Under the pieces are notes generated by a model that ran no database searches, had not been told where the DNA came from, and saw nothing but the letters and a program-made list of their open reading frames with translations. The translations under genes and the position numbers were made by a program. A stretch of 64,000 bases of DNA from Thuidium tamariscinum (Eukaryota; Streptophyta; Bryopsida; Hypnales; Thuidiaceae): assembly GCA_947034885.2 (NCBI GenBank), contig OX344749.2, forward strand, positions 35,397,182-35,461,181. Direction: 5' to 3'. Every line of letters begins with the position of its first letter. Positions within the stretch are counted from its first letter, which is position 1. Below, piece after piece: positions 12,933-26,059 of the stretch.

Positions 12933-13168
12933 AGGGTTGCTATTATGTGAGCTTAAAAGTATAAGCTATGAGTCTAGAAAACTATACACCTATAATATAA
13001 GTGCCTATATTATAATAACCTTTATGATAATAGTGCATATATGCTATAAATACCTATATTATAGATATTTATGTTATAAACACCTTCAATGGTTGCATGA
13101 TATTTACTTATATGTATCTTCAAAGCTCACATGGTTACTATTTCATACTCACATACTAGTACCATTGG
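12933..13168. mobile_element. MULE-like MITE, family I, perfect 9-bp TSD
   Basis: A 236-bp element flanked exactly by TGTGAGAGG at 12924-12932 and 13169-13177. The terminal repeats (GGTTGCTATTATGTGAGC and complement) match the copies at 719-957 and 39190-39432. Confidence 0.88.
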
Positions 13169-14535
13169 TGTGAGAGGTAGAATTTGCATTGTTTCGAAAT
13201 TGATGATTATTACAAAGTTGTTTGTTGAAGTTGATGTTTAAAATACATTTTTATAGAATTGCAAATCAATAATTAAATTAAAATGTTTTGAATTTAAGAA
13301 TTTGACTTCTTTGCTCAAGTTCTTTACCAAAGTCTAAAGAAACATTCAACTCTTTTATTTTGTTTTTCAATGTTTTTGAGATTTTTCTGGTTGTATCGTC
13401 AAGATTGAAACCTTCCGTTAACTTTATAAACAAAACACATTTTCTATCTACATTTCTATCTACAATCAATGTTCCTTTTTCTCATCTATATAAACATTGT
13501 GAACATTCAAACGTGTAATTTACATAAACAAATGTAAAATGGAGTGAAATGTGCATTGGAAATCATGATTCTTTAGGTTTTATCTTTTAGTTAATTTTTG
13601 AAGTGTTTTATTTTATTTGCCCCATGTCCAACTTTATTTACCACCATTGTAGGGGGCTCTTTGCTCCTCCAAAAATTATGAACCCTCAACATTGTAACTT
13701 TCCAACCAACCAATGATCTTCTACAACTTTGAGATCAATCAATGACACTTGCATCACAACTTTCTAGCCAACGAGTATGACTAACCCTTGAAAGGTCCTT
13801 AGGGTCCCTCTTTACAACCCATATTCAGCCTTATAACTTTTCAATTGTGGTTTAATATATAAATCATGATGCATTAGTATTTATACACTACCACAATCAT
13901 TAATTTACTTTGAAGTAAGAAATGCTTTGTCAATGACTTTATGATCAAATACCATATTAATCATTATATACTATATAGTTGTGTAGGCCTTTTGGATCCT
14001 TCAAGGTTAATCCTTGAGCCCCTAGGGGCAAAAGTATCACTTCTTAATTTTGAAAGATATCCTTGGTTGATTGATATATCTTGTCAAAGGTGCGGTCAAA
14101 AGATGCATCCTTTTCTATGTACCTCCAAGCATGTCTCTACTACCAATTGGTAATGTCAATTCATGTGGATCTTTTCTAAGGTGGTAGTTTAATTGGAATG
14201 AGTATAAAAGATTTGGATTTCAATGAACATTGGTTGGGTGCTTAGGGATTAAATTAACTTCATTGCGAGGGATCGAAGGAAGGGATAAACCAATCACCAA
14301 AGACAAAAGGTTTAGGCTAGTAAAGAGCCCCCCCCCCCCCCCAACCGCATTGCAAAACAACACTATAAATAATTTGAACCATTAATCTTCTTCTAACAAA
14401 AAAGATCAATTATCCAAATTGCCTTTGCAACATAGTGGTGGGGACGCTCTAACAATGTTCTCACATTTGAGTTTTTTTGGTGCCCATTCAAAGTACTTTT
14501 GACTCCACTCCCAATGATAGAACTTTCAAGTTCTA
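13169..14535. other. Unassigned AT-rich DNA with a poly-C run
   Basis: A run of about 16 C lies near 14327-14342. No gene or complete element was recognised. Confidence 0.4.
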
Positions 14536-14919
14536 AGGGCAAAACACCCATTCCCACACCTGTTCCTTGCAGTGGACCGTAGATTCTCCCAAATGCATCA
14601 GTAGACTTCCCTTAATGTATTCGCCACATGTATGATTGTAATTTGCTGACACAACTGAAGGACATATAGGGAAATTTAGTTGGCTGAGTGCTGATTTTCA
14701 CAAGGTTTAGTTTTTGGGGCACCTACACAATGGTTCCACATGTCTAGGGAGCCAACACTTTGAAAATTTGTAGAAATTACATACTATATCCGAAAAATCT
14801 ATTTTTTTTTTAATATTTGTGATTTTCACTTGCTAATACTGGAAAAATATCATTTTTAGAGAACGGTGCCTCCAACTATGCTGAATTCCTTATTTGGACG
14901 GTTTTGGGTGTTTCCATTG
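14536..14919. mobile_element. Family B MITE, TA TSD
   Basis: A 384-bp element beginning AGGGCAAAACACCCA and ending GGGTGTTTCCATTG, with TA on each side (14534-14535, 14920-14921). Internal boxes TCTAGGGAGCCAACACTTTG and TGCCTCCAACTATGCTGAA are shared with 24072-24456 and 41511-41893. Confidence 0.75.
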
Positions 14920-15021
14920 TAATTCCGAAGTCCTAATTCCGAAGCTGCAGTGAAAAGTCAGAGTTCAATATTTAGCGGGGTGGTTACAGTGCCCCGGACT
15001 ATTGAGGGCGCCCTTCAATCC

Positions 15022-15048
15022 CTGTCTGTCTGTCTGTCTGTCTGTCTG
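15022..15048. repeat. (CTGT)n microsatellite
   Basis: Nearly seven perfect tetranucleotide units. Confidence 0.95.
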
Positions 15049-15392
15049 ACCGTACCTCCACGCTTGACTGGATATACAACTTGAATGGTGGCTTGGTGAT
15101 GCTGGACGGACGGTAGTTTGGGATTTGCAGGTACAGTTGCATCATTACCTTACCTGCCCCGGTAAGTTTTTTTTTCCTTTTTTTTCTTACACAAATGGAA
15201 CGGATGCCCCGGTAAGTTATTATGAGACGTGCCTTGAGCCCTGGTAGTAAGAATCATTCAATTCCCAACGTACTTTTCCAAAGGAATCAATCCCTCAACA
15301 CTAATTAATTTGAAGTTACTGGGAGTCTGGGACTGTAACCTCCAATAATTCACTACAGTAGCCTCTCTGTAACCCCGCATTTACTGGTCAGG

Positions 15393-15885
15393 GTAAACTG
15401 GCCCCTCGCTTGGGCAGGACGTTAAATCCGTCCCACGAAGTGGGTCCAGCAGGGTAAAATTCATGTTACCTGGGAGTAAATTTTTTTTAAAACCCTGTTT
15501 TTGTGCTGTGTTTTGGAGTATGTTCTAGGCTTTCACTAGCTACATAACATTCTGTAGTAGCCAGGCTGACTCCCTCCCACCCAACAAAATGGTGTGGAAT
15601 GTTCCACATCAAAATCAGTAATTATTGATATGTGCTTTAGGCATGTTCAAATTGCTAGATGATAATTTTCACTTAACTAAGTAGGTGCCAGGGTTACAAC
15701 ATGTCAAATTTGTCAAATGATATTTAATTTTCACTTAGCTAACCATGTCGAATTTATCAAATGATACTTAATTTTCACTTAGCTAGCCAGTGCCATGATT
15801 ACAGGCATGTTGAAATTGTTAGATGATACTTAATTTTCACTTAGCTAGCCAAGTGCTAGGGTAACAACAAAAAAATTAATTGCAA

Positions 15886-15941
<56 letters not shown>

Positions 15942-16160
15942 CATACTTTAATTCCCAATCTGGATGTTTTTTGGGATGAAACCTTTTGAGAGGGAAAGGC
16001 AACCTCTCTAAAGGCTACTAAATGTTACGTAATTCAGGGACTTTGATTGCAAATATGAATTTTGAATGTGCAAAAAAAAATTTAGTGTTTATCCTTGAAG
16101 TCGATCTAACTTGTTGGTCTCACTTCATGGGACAAGTTTAATGTCCTGCCTCACTTGGTC
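15393..16160. mobile_element. Element with about 55-bp terminal inverted repeats and internal tandem repeats (Q)
   Basis: The left end (15393-15460) has GGGCAGGACGTTAAAT and CGTCCCACGAAGTGGG; the right end (about 16100-16160) carries the complement. Inside, 15650-15870 holds four copies of a roughly 45-65-base unit around ATGATACTTAATTTTCACTT and AGCTAGCC. A (TA)n run covers about 15888-15937. The superfamily is not determined. Confidence 0.65.
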
Positions 16161-16784
16161 CCTCCAAGCAACTCTTTTTTATTTGATACCATTTAAAAAA
16201 TAAATTTCTACTTTTTGCCAAATAAAAGTAATCTTCTTTTGTCATAAATTTTCATTTCTAATCAAAATATAGATGAAATTGCTAGATTTGGATGAGAAAG
16301 TGTACAAATATGATTGAAAAGTATTTTTTGGTTCAAAAGATGGATGGATGTAGAGATATAATGCTTCACCAAATTTTAATTGATCACCATCTTGGCACTT
16401 TTTCAAAAATTAAAGGATTACCTCCTAGTCTTTCCAAGGGTGCGCGTAAAAAGAAGATTCCTATTTCGAGCTTCACTAATTTATCTTAAATAACCCAAGT
16501 AGCTAATTTGGGGTCTCTAATTGCAAAATGAATCCAAAATTTGCAAATTTTCTTATACATGAAAAATAAAACATTTCAGTATTTTTCTACATGGCCAACC
16601 AAGGGGGGGACAACATTTGGGAAGAACCAGCAACTAGTTCAAAGTTAGCTGCTGAAACTAGGGAAAAAAATCGATTCTTATTTGAAAACATCATCAAAAA
16701 CCTGGTGATAAAATCTATGAATTTTTCTCCGTCTTTGAGTACAAAACAGAGGAAATCACCAGACTCTGAACTTGAAAAAACATT
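16161..16784. other. Unassigned DNA
   Basis: Two 65-codon frames (16292 and 16591) have no recognised features. Nothing else was seen. Confidence 0.35.
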
Positions 16785-16788
16785 TTAA

Positions 16789-17704
16789 CCCCTAAAGGAC
16801 TAAAGTCCTCTCGGGGGACACTTGGAATTTCGGGCAGGCTTGTGTGACCTAAATTTTTGCTATGATTTTTTGAAACTTTTTTTGAAGATAGGGAATCAGG
16901 TTAGCTTTCCAAAAATATAATTTTTATTTCAATTGGTGCTTGGAAGCAAAAGTTACACCATTCTAAGTCCAAAAAGTAGTTCGTTGGGCAGGAAAAAAAA
17001 ACACAATTTTTTTAAATTTTTTTTTTTTTTTTTCTCAAAGATTATATTTTGTTCTAAATCTGAAGCTTTGGTTCATGTTATTTGGACAAATAATGAGAAA
17101 GTTACGGACAATCTTGTATTTCAGGCACTCTAAGCACCTTCTTCAAAAAATAACTTATAGAATTCATTTTTGAATGCAATTTTAAAAAATTAAAAAATTA
17201 AATTTTTTGATAGGGTTTAGGATGTTTGCAAGAACAAGCTCACCTTTGTGATCATGGTTTTTCAATTACATCTCAAAGTTATTAATAACTTAGTGTTTTG
17301 TTCAATCTTGGACCTACTTCTACTTAGCAATTTTTTAATGAATGAAAATCAAGTAGTTTTTTTTGAAATTTTTTCCCCTAATTCTCAACTCAAATGTTCA
17401 ACATAAAAAATTTTAACTTCATGGTCCATAGTGCAAAAAAATTCAACAAATGGTAGTCAAAGTCATCTAAAATTGCAAGTCAAAGTTCAAAAAACTTTTA
17501 TTTCCAACTTTGAATGCTAATATCTTCCAATCCGTACGGTCAAACTTCATGAAATTTTTACCACATGATTTCAGACAAGTAATTTACAAGATCCTACGGT
17601 TAGATTTTAAGAAAATTATTTTCTTTTGTTTTTTTGGGAAGAAGTAGCAAACATGGCAGTTTTGAGTGGTTTTCAAGCTAGAAAATGCCTCAGTCCTTTA
17701 GGGG
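16789..17704 (+). mobile_element. TTAA-type element, subfamily C1, full length
   Basis: A 916-bp element with ends CCCCTAAAGGAC and GTCCTTTAGGGG and intact TTAA on both sides (16785-16788, 17705-17708). The subterminal box CAAGATCCTACGGTTAGATT starts at 17587, and GGGCAGGCTTGTGTGACC lies near the other end. Confidence 0.9.
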
Positions 17705-17776
17705 TTAATTTGAAAATAGACAAAAACCCTAAGAAGAAACCTTACCAAACGCTACCCAGCTAGGGGGCAGGGAGAA

Positions 17777-18368
17777 CTAACCCCCTTATTGCCCCAGTCA
17801 ATAAGGTAGAACCACCCGTAACTGATCATTTAAGGTATTTTAGGCATGCTCTAGTGTAGTGCAAAGTAAAACAAATATTTTCCGAGGTGTAAAGATAAAA
17901 ATGATGGGGATTCCAAAAACTTTGGTAATTTTATCACATGAATTGAAATTACTATGAATTTTCGAAGGCATAAAGTGTGCTTGACCAAATACCAATCTGT
18001 AGAGTCTTCTAATTTCGATCACGCAAAAAACTACATTTTTATTCACTCTTTTCTACTTTCTTGTACACTACATTGGAACATGTGCCATGAACTTTTAGTC
18101 CCAACTTTAAAAATGAGAAAAAAAACTCATTCTAGCCTTGGTTGGAAATGCGTCCATCAAAAGGTTGACTATAGGGACCCTATTGGTTATAGGTGGTTCT
18201 ACCTTAGCAGGGTGAACCAAATTTCCCCCTATTTTGTGCCGTATATTTCGGATTTTCTGCACGCCTCCTAGCTAATTGAGACTCAGATTCCATATATGAA
18301 TTCAGAATTTGCAAAAAATAAAAAATTCAAGGGTTTGCTCCGGCAGGGCAATAAGGGGGTCAATTCAC
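17777..18368. mobile_element. Nested inverted-repeat elements
   Basis: The inner element, 17804-18204 (401 bp), has 19-bp ends AGGTAGAACCACCCGTAAC with one or two mismatches and TA target sites (17802-17803, 18205-18206). It sits between outer arms (about 17777-17800 and 18345-18368) that pair through CCCCCTTATTGCCC and GGGCAATAAGGGGG. This is probably a TA MITE inside an older element. Confidence 0.65.
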
Positions 18369-18783
18369 TCTGGCCCAGCCAGGGGGCTCAGTTCACCCCT
18401 GCCGCAATTACAAAGCTTGGATTAAATTACCTTGCTAAGTTACTTCCCACCAACCCAACCGCTTCCGTCAGTTGTGTTAGCAAGGTGTCAGTTTTGCAGG
18501 GCGTGCCTGGCATCTGCAGCAGCAGTACCTTACAGTTCAGGCTCCAGACTGAATAGCACTCCGTACCAAATAGACTCTAGGACTACGAGGCTATGGGAGC
18601 TAATATGGTAGCTCAGTTAATAATACAGTGGCTAAGACTTATTGGAGTTGAGTGGGGGTGGCCTGGTGCACCACTAAATAGTGTGGTCAAACGTGGATGA
18701 AAAAGAATAGAGCGAAGGAGGATGAATGATTTTTACCGTTATTAAACTGAGTTCATTTGCCTGAGACAATTGGATGAAATCTA

Positions 18784-19055
18784 AGGTAGGTACACCCAAA
18801 ATGGCTCCTGACCTTAAAGCGCTCTGTACAACGTGCATAGATTTTCAAAATCAGTCATGTACCCAGACTGTAGATGGCGCTTTCAGAAACACACTTTGAC
18901 TGTTAATAACTTTTGCATACGGTATCCAAATCCACTGTTCTTTGGTGCGTTGGAACATGCTTTCACTCACCAACAAGACTGTAAAAAAATTTGAACAATA
19001 TAATAACAGGAACTAGGCACAGTAGAGAAACTAGCGCTTTTGGGTGTACCTACCT
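18784..19055. mobile_element. Family A MITE, intact, TA TSD
   Basis: A 272-bp element with ends AGGTAGGTACACCCAAAA and TTTTGGGTGTACCTACCT, flanked by TA. The internal box TAATAACTTTTGCATACGGT is conserved. Other copies: 6512-7775 (split), 9612-9888, 26060-27188, 26732-27002, 36290-36562 and 40676-40967. Confidence 0.88.
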
Positions 19056-19405
19056 TATACCTTAAGACACGTAGTTTGTTTTGTTTGTCACATTGAGATC
19101 TCCCGACCTGTACATCTTCCGGCTACATGCCTGGTATTGTTGGAAAGCTCTTAGTGAAGAGGGGTGCACGGGCCTGGTTTCATGGCATTTGGACACATGG
19201 CGAGAAAGTTATTGAATTTCAAAGTTTTTATGGTTTTCAAAAATTAGAAAATTATTTTTACTTTAGTTCTCACTGTGACATCGACACATGGCATACTGGT
19301 TTGGATGAAAAGAAATGGAGGTTTTAGTTGGTCCCAATAGAATTCGTCATTCTAGTTGAGGTAGATCATGGCCTATTACCTCCCAGATTCCCTATCTACA
19401 CTAAA

Positions 19406-19657
19406 TAGTGAAATTAGGTTGCCCCACTTGATATTTCTTGACATTTGACACTACAATTGTGTCGTATACTTGTACTATACAAGAATGCACTATTTTGACA
19501 TAGGTATTGTATTGTTGGAATTGGGACTTGTGAACCTCTATGTGTACGACTAAAAAAATTGGTAGATTGAATATGTGTTGATATTGATGGCTTATAAAAC
19601 AACTGTGATTCTTGGGGTAATGCAATTGAATTATTCACATGATCTTATTTTACTACT
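19406..19657. mobile_element. Family K MITE
   Basis: Ends AATAGTGAAATTAGG and ATTTTACTACTT, with inner similarity to 12022-12265 and 46385-46590. Target site uncertain. Confidence 0.55.
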
Positions 19658-19659
19658 TA

Positions 19660-20046
19660 GAGCATCCCCATGCCAACATGCTGAAGATGCACAATATGGG
19701 GAGTGGTCAAGGATGGGCAACATAATTGCCCCATGCCTAGTATGGGGAATCCAAAATTATGACTTGCCCCAGACAAATTTAAAGAACACATGGGCAATTG
19801 AAGAGTGTTCATAGTGGCTCACTAAGCAATATAAAAGACTTTTTGTCCCCACATTTTGGAAAACTTCATTTGAAAAGGTGAAAATATTCTTTTTGAACTA
19901 ATAAATTAATAGTTATTAATGGAAGTTTGATCACTTGATGAGTCTCGTGGTGGGGACATGATTCTCCAAACCAAAAGGAAAGCACGCTAATCAAAAAAAT
20001 TCTCCCACTTAGCACCCCGTTTTCTATCTCTAACATGGGGATGCTT
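19660..20046. mobile_element. Family L MITE, TTA TSD
   Basis: A 387-bp element with ends GAGCATCCCCATG and CATGGGGATGCTT, flanked by TTA at 19657-19659 and 20047-20049. Confidence 0.8.
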
Positions 20047-20716
20047 TTAGTATAGGTACCTTGAAAAAGCAAATTTGTCAAGCTACATATTTTTTAGAGA
20101 TTAGTTGAAAAGTTTGAGAGAAGCCAAGTTTGGCAAGAAGAATGAAGACATTTCATCATAAATGAATTTTTCGTGATTTAAAAAAATCTTATTGGAACTA
20201 AATTGGGAAAGCATAGATAAACTCATGCAAAACTACACTTCTTTTTGTGTCTCCTTCTACGTCATTTTGTCATAGCAACAAAAAGTTGTCAACAAAGTTA
20301 GTTGAATTGTTCATTTCTAATATATGTCAAGACCATGTTCACAATTTTTTTTAAATGGTGAAGATGTTTCTTTTGAATGTTCAACTTAGTTAGAAGAATA
20401 GTTTATTGAAGAGTTTCAATTTAAAAGTGCAAACAATATTTGGTTGGTCATTAAAATTATTGTTGAAGACCTAATGGGTGAATTATTCAAATTACTATGT
20501 ACCAATGTGATATCCTAAACAAAACAAAAGTAGGGATTTTTAACCTTGTAATGTTGTTGTAGACAATAAGTGTCTAATGGATGCCAAAGAATTCTTGCTT
20601 GTAACATATAACTGCAATTGTTTATCCTTGGAACTTTGTACAAAAAGAGGGAGGTCATGAATAGTACTCGGAATAGTAATTTCATGTACAAACTCCAATA
20701 AATACTTAAAAAAATT
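20047..20716. other. Unassigned AT-rich DNA
   Basis: A 91-codon minus frame (20790-20515) runs into the neighbouring TTAA element and has no recognised domain. Nothing else was seen. Confidence 0.35.
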
Positions 20717-20720
20717 TTAA

Positions 20721-21644
20721 CCCTTAAAGGACCGCAACTATGTTTCCACAAAAACTGCTCCAAAACTGTAATTTCTAGGACAGCTACCAAATTTCAGGAA
20801 AAAAACATTTTTTGACATATGTAACCGTAGGATCTTTTAGTGAACTAGTTTGGGAAGATGTAGAAAAAATTTCAGAAATTTCCACCATGTAGATTGCAAG
20901 ATATTAGTGTTTGAAGTTACAAAAATCATTTTTTTGCCACTGCGAAAATCCGGGCAGCTGCACTTCAGAAGGCCACATTTGTATGAAAAAATGTCCAAAA
21001 TGGTTGCAACTCTTTGGATTCATTTTCCAATTCAAGTTGGCTACATGCTTGAAAATTTTCATATCATTTGAAATTGTACAACATGTACAAAAAAAATAGT
21101 AAGTAGAAAGAAATAGAGAATGATTCAAAATACAAAATGGTAACAATTTATTTATTGAATTGAAAAATGCCAATCCCAATGGTTCAAATGTTTTAATAAA
21201 CAACCTAAACCCTATTTTTTTATTTTTTTTCAAAAATATTGAAAATTGAGTAAAATAAAGGACTTCAAAGTTTATTTTAGAGAAGAGAATCCATAACTAC
21301 CCGCAAACTAAAATTCTTCATAACTTTTGACTCATTAATCCAAATGGAATGATTCAAAGCTTTCCATGTATATATAAATCTATAAAACCAATTTCAAATT
21401 TTTATTTTCAAAAAAAGTGATTTTTTCTGATCTGCCCGAACTGCCCGAGTTGAGAAACAAACAACATTTTATGCGATAACTTTTCAAGTATGTAGTCAAA
21501 AGTCACGAAAATTGTTGGGCTTTGAAGATACTCCTCGTCCACACCTTCTATTAAAGTTTGGTTCCAAAATATGGAAATCTCTAGCCACACGTACCTGCCC
21601 AAAATCGCTATGTTGCCAAAAAAGGCATGTTGGTCCTTTAGGGG
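20721..21644 (-). mobile_element. TTAA-type element, subfamily C2, full length
   Basis: A 924-bp element with ends CCCTTAAAGGACC and GGTCCTTTAGGGG and intact TTAA on both sides. Close copies are 30184-31108 and 50792-51716. The subterminal box reads GTAACCGTAGGATCTT, about 100 bases from the left end. Frames on both strands inside it (e.g. 109 codons at 21233-20904) recur as broken frames in the other copies and are not genes. Confidence 0.9.
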
Positions 21645-21648
21645 TTAA

Positions 21649-22218
21649 ACGGTAGATGATTTGCACAGTTTCAAAAAGCATGATTTCCATGGAGACCAAC
21701 CCATCTTTACACAATAAAGGTGTCAAAACTAGGTGCACTCATGATCAACACCAAGTTCTCACATTCAAAAGAATAATTAAATTTTAGTCAAGGATCTAGA
21801 TCAGAGAACAGTTTTGCATACATTTCATATTTTGATGCCTGCATTTCCTTCCTAGTGCACAATTGTGCATAATATACACAAATGTACAGCTATTGAAAGT
21901 ATGTTTTCTCTCTTGTATTTAATGGCTTTTCCTTTGACCAAGAATCTGGTTGAAACAACATACACAAATGTGCAACTTTAGAGGGTTTTTTTAGGTTTAC
22001 TTGTTGAGTGAATTTTCTATCCTGTATTGAATGGCTTTTTCCTTCCATCAAGAATCTGGATGCCAATTGCAATGAACAGGGAGTACCAGCATTTAGTTAG
22101 AAGTTAGCCAGTTGAAATCTACAATTTCCGAATCGAGTTCAAAATTTTAGAAAAAAACCCAATCATTTTAAAGGAAAAAAAAAATCTTTATTTTCTTTAT
22201 TTTCTTAAGGCTTAGCTA
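21649..22218. other. Unassigned DNA
   Basis: Contains a short direct repeat around GAATGGCTTTT and CAAGAATCTGG (about 21,920 and 22,030), with no gene recognised. Confidence 0.35.
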
Positions 22219-22359
22219 AGGGGTGTTTCACGCTATGGTTGTCCAAGTCAAGAGGCCATGGTTTTCTCAAATCTGATTGGTGAAAATCATGGTTTCTCAA
22301 ATCTGATTGATGGAATCAACGGCCTCTCGACTTGGACGGCCATAGTGTGAAACGCCCCT
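22219..22359. repeat. 141-bp foldback hairpin element
   Basis: The arms of about 45 bases, AGGGGTGTTTCACGCTATGG onward and its complement at the right, pair with about 85% identity. The loop holds a direct duplication of TCTCAAATCTGATTG. It is a foldback MITE or a potential small-RNA hairpin. Confidence 0.85.
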
Positions 22360-23404
22360 GAGAGTATACTCCAGATAACCGGTTGGTCCAAGAAAATGTA
22401 GGATTTTTAGCTGGTTAACCTAAAATTTCTTCGCAGACTGTGTCCGATTGAAATTGTTCAATCTATGATGCTGCCGGCGAATCCGATTTGGCGGGTTGCC
22501 GGGGGCAGAACCCAGAGTCGATGGAGATCCTGCATCCGTCTCCAAGCGATGGCCACCCACTCGATGGGATTCTATCTATCTGAGCTTTGGCACAAGCCGC
22601 AGTTCCCAGAGAAAAAGCAGACAAAGGAATAAGTTAAATGAAAGACACGCCCATGTGCATCACAATTCAAGCCGACTGTGATCGCATCCAGTCTTGCAAA
22701 TCCATGTTAAACTTGAGACCAGACCAGGTACAACATGGATCGCATTGAATGTTCGAGTGCGTGGGAGTTTATTAAATGCTGTGAATCCAATGTCGGACCT
22801 GTGATTTGTTGTTTGAAAATTCCATAGCTTAGCTACCAAAAAAACAGGACTAGAAATGGGACTAAGTTAAGTCCATTTAAGAACTTGAATGTGCACTACC
22901 ACTACAATCTGACCCGCAATGGGTCTGCTCCCATTTATTCTGTAATGGGGTGGTGTACTTTAAATTATCAGTGTTAACTCCTATATGGTAGGGAGAAGTC
23001 CTGGAGTCCATTGTGTGGATTATGAATGTCTTTGAGGGTAGTCAGGGAGTACCTCCCAAAACTGCCACTTTTTGCTTCTGTGCCTTGTAACATTCAGTAG
23101 CAAGCTCTGGCATGGCCTTGGCTCTAAGGGAACCAACTTAAGGTGGAGGCACCCAGTAGCCAATCTGTAGGGGTGCAGTATTTCTAGTCAAGGTCATAAC
23201 AGATTTCCAACCAAAGCTTGGATTGTGCATCTTTTTTGTCCTTTCCAAGGTTGAGACTAATAAGGTGATGACACATGTCTTGAATTAGTGAGTGGAAGAA
23301 GTAAGTGGAAAGCACCTTAGTTATGGAATGATTAGAATTGGAAGACTCAAACCCAATAGTGCTGCCAGCACCAATTTTTGGCATTGGCTGACTTTGAAGG
23401 GTCT
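22360..23404. repeat. Unassigned DNA with repeat F copy
   Basis: About 23140-23350 is repeat F (see 8297-8520). The preceding 22,360-23,139 is less AT-rich, but no gene was recognised. Confidence 0.45.
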
Positions 23405-24068
23405 GAAGGAGACCTCAACAATAGGTTTTTCATTCATTTTTTTAATGACCTTTCATGTTGAGTTGTAAAGACTCTCCAATTGAGTTTTTAGTCTAACTAG
23501 TGTTGTTTTTCATGTAGTTGAGAAGTAATTAGAGAAAACAGATGGCAAAATTTGCCATCTCATTGTATTTTGAGAAATTGAGTAAATTTGAAATTTCTCC
23601 TTGAAAATGACATTTTTTGAGTTTGAGCCCAACAAATGAAATGAAGGTCCTCTACTCTAGTTTCTACTCTAATTGAAATTTTGAAAAAATTCATAAAATT
23701 GAATATTTTATTGCATTTTGAACTTTGGTTTCATTTTGAATGTCCATTGCATCCTAATCCTAGAAGTACACAGAATTTGAGTTTCCACCATGATGTCTGT
23801 CACTATAATGTATACACATGGTGAAAATTTCAGATTTTTTGAGATAATTTTCTATTTGATATGATTTTTTCTTCACTCTTTCTTCAAAAAAATTCATAAA
23901 AATCAATTTTCCTCAAAAAATCTATTTTTTTTTGGAAGTATAGAAGACATGTACTTTCATCTCTGAAAAATAAAAAATAAAAATTTTCATATATATATCT
24001 GCTTCCAAAATGGTAACAAATTGAGTGCTAGGCTTCAAACCAGTGGTTATAGGTTTGTCCTTTCAGGG
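23405..24068 (-). mobile_element. TTAA-type element, subfamily C3, inverted copy
   Basis: Reverse complement of the C3 copies at 8787 and 36566; ends CCTTTCAGGG just before TTAA (24069-24072). The far boundary is unclear. Confidence 0.6.
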
Positions 24069-24071
24069 TTA

Positions 24072-24835
24072 AGGGAGAAACACCCAATATTGCATCTATC
24101 CCTTGTGTTAGACCCTAGAGTTATCTAATTGTATTCATAGACTTCAGTGAGTGTGTTTGCCAAATGTTTGATTCTAATTTGCTAATGCATATTAAAGACA
24201 CATACTAAAATTTGATTGGCTTCCTATTGATTTTAGCAAGGTTTGTATTTGGATGTACCTACATGACAGTTTCAGTGGTCTAGGGAGTCAATACTTTGGA
24301 AAATCATAGAAATTACATACGACATCCGCAAAATCTATTTTTTTTTAATATTCATGATTTTTACTTGCTAACTCTAGAAAAGTAATATTTTAAGAAAAAA
24401 AACCCTCAAACTATAGTGAATTTCTTATTTGGACGTTTTGGGGTGCTTCAATCGGAGACATTGGCTACCCATGAAATGTACTTTTTGCTTACCAAAATTC
24501 ATTGTAAATACAATTTTGGGAACAAAATTTTCAAAATTTTGTTATTTTTGTATTTCTTATTTTCCTATATGGAAAAAATGTCCGCCACCTCATATTGTAC
24601 ACCTTCTATTCCACAATTGCTTAAATGATTGCGTACTGGTACCTCCACCTCACACCTAAAATTGCATGCTTTTCAAAAATCACATGCTATAGACTCTTGC
24701 CTAATATGTACTCCCACTATTTATGAGGGTCTTTATTTAGTTTTAGAAACACCTATTTTTGACACTTTGAAAATTCATAGTTTATTCATACAATGTTTAA
24801 AAAATGTATTCTTTTGGAATCATTAGATGAAATTT
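24072..24835. repeat. Family B MITE followed by repeats O and P
   Basis: 24072-24456 is a family B MITE (left end AGGGAGAAACACCC, right end GGGGTGCTTC). 24467-24652 is repeat O and 24655-24835 is repeat P; these also occur at 8528-8710 and 11665-11860. Confidence 0.6.
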
Positions 24836-26057
24836 GAGGGTATTAAGAGACTACAAGTTCTCAAATTGTGGGAACTTTGGGAATAGTGCCACAACAATAG
24901 AGTGACATAATTGCAATCGTGCCACATCATATTTTTAATAAATAAATAAATATTTTGAAAATACTTTTTTGGAATTCAGTTTTTAGTTTCTTAGTACTTT
25001 TTGAAATTTTTAAAAATTGGACTGTTAAGGTTGGTTAATAGTTTCTAGATAGCATAGGGAATTGCTTAGGGAATAGCCTTGAAACAGTTGCTCTTTACTG
25101 TCAAATTTCATCTAATGCTAGAATCTATCAACACGACCCAACAAAAAAATTTCAATATAATGATGGGAACTATATTGAATTGCTTATTTGTGCAGTTTTA
25201 GGTATAATTATCCTATAGTAATGGTGTGGAATATTTCACATCCAATGATGTTCATCAATAGCTAATTAGATAAGTGGAAGATATAGAGATTATCAGATGG
25301 GGTATATTCCACGCCATCATTGTAGAGCAAAAACTTAAGGTAGTACCATGCAAGTAGTTACTAATATTATAATGGATAAATTTTCATTGATTTTTTTATT
25401 GGCAAGGGAAACGAGGTTTTAATGTACCAAAGAATGCAACGTTTGAATACCGTTTGCAAAAATTATAAAGGGTCAAAATATTTAGTTTGGTAGAGGTTTT
25501 ATTATCTTTTCTTTAACACACATACATATTGATTTTGGAGAGGTACATAAAGTGATGGTGGTAGTTATAGGTAAGGAGTGATTTTGGATATACCCACTTT
25601 GAATTAGAGTTTATTATTTATGTAAGAAGAAACAAAGAAAGGCATCTATATATGTTTGGAATTTTTTTTGTCTTGAGTGGTGTCATTGGCATAGTTAAGC
25701 AATGCTTCTTGATTTTTATGTGCATTAGCATTTAGGTTGGTAAATAACATTAGAATTGAAAAAAAAAGGAAAAATACCAAAACAAGATATTAAAAAAAAT
25801 TAGTAAAGAAACAATAGGCACAGGTCTTTTGTTGTAAGTTAAAGCAACATTTAAAAAGGTTATAAATGATTTCATGTAGGAATGGCAAGAAAAAGGTGAA
25901 AACTTGCAAAATGAAAATTTGATGTCTTCATTCTTCTAAGGCGATAACTTTTTTGCTTGAAATTCTCCAAATCTTCATGATCTAATTATGAAAATGACAT
26001 TTTTTTAATTTTAGAAAAATCACACTTACAGTTACTAAGTTCTTTAGTAATAATAAG
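24836..26057. other. Unassigned AT-rich DNA with a degraded family A piece
   Basis: About 25,400-25,605 keeps traces of family A (GTACCAAAGAATGCAACGTTTG). No gene was seen. Confidence 0.35.
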
Positions 26058-26059
26058 TA

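Noticed and set aside
18600..18670. tRNA-like string GGTAGCTCAGTTAATA
   Set aside because: It resembles an A box, but there is no B box (GGTTCGANNCC) at the right distance and no cloverleaf can be drawn by eye.
20721..21644. Overlapping 60-109-codon frames inside a C2 element as a transposase
   Set aside because: Equivalent frames are broken in the copies at 30184 and 50792, and no transposase motif is present. The element is non-autonomous.
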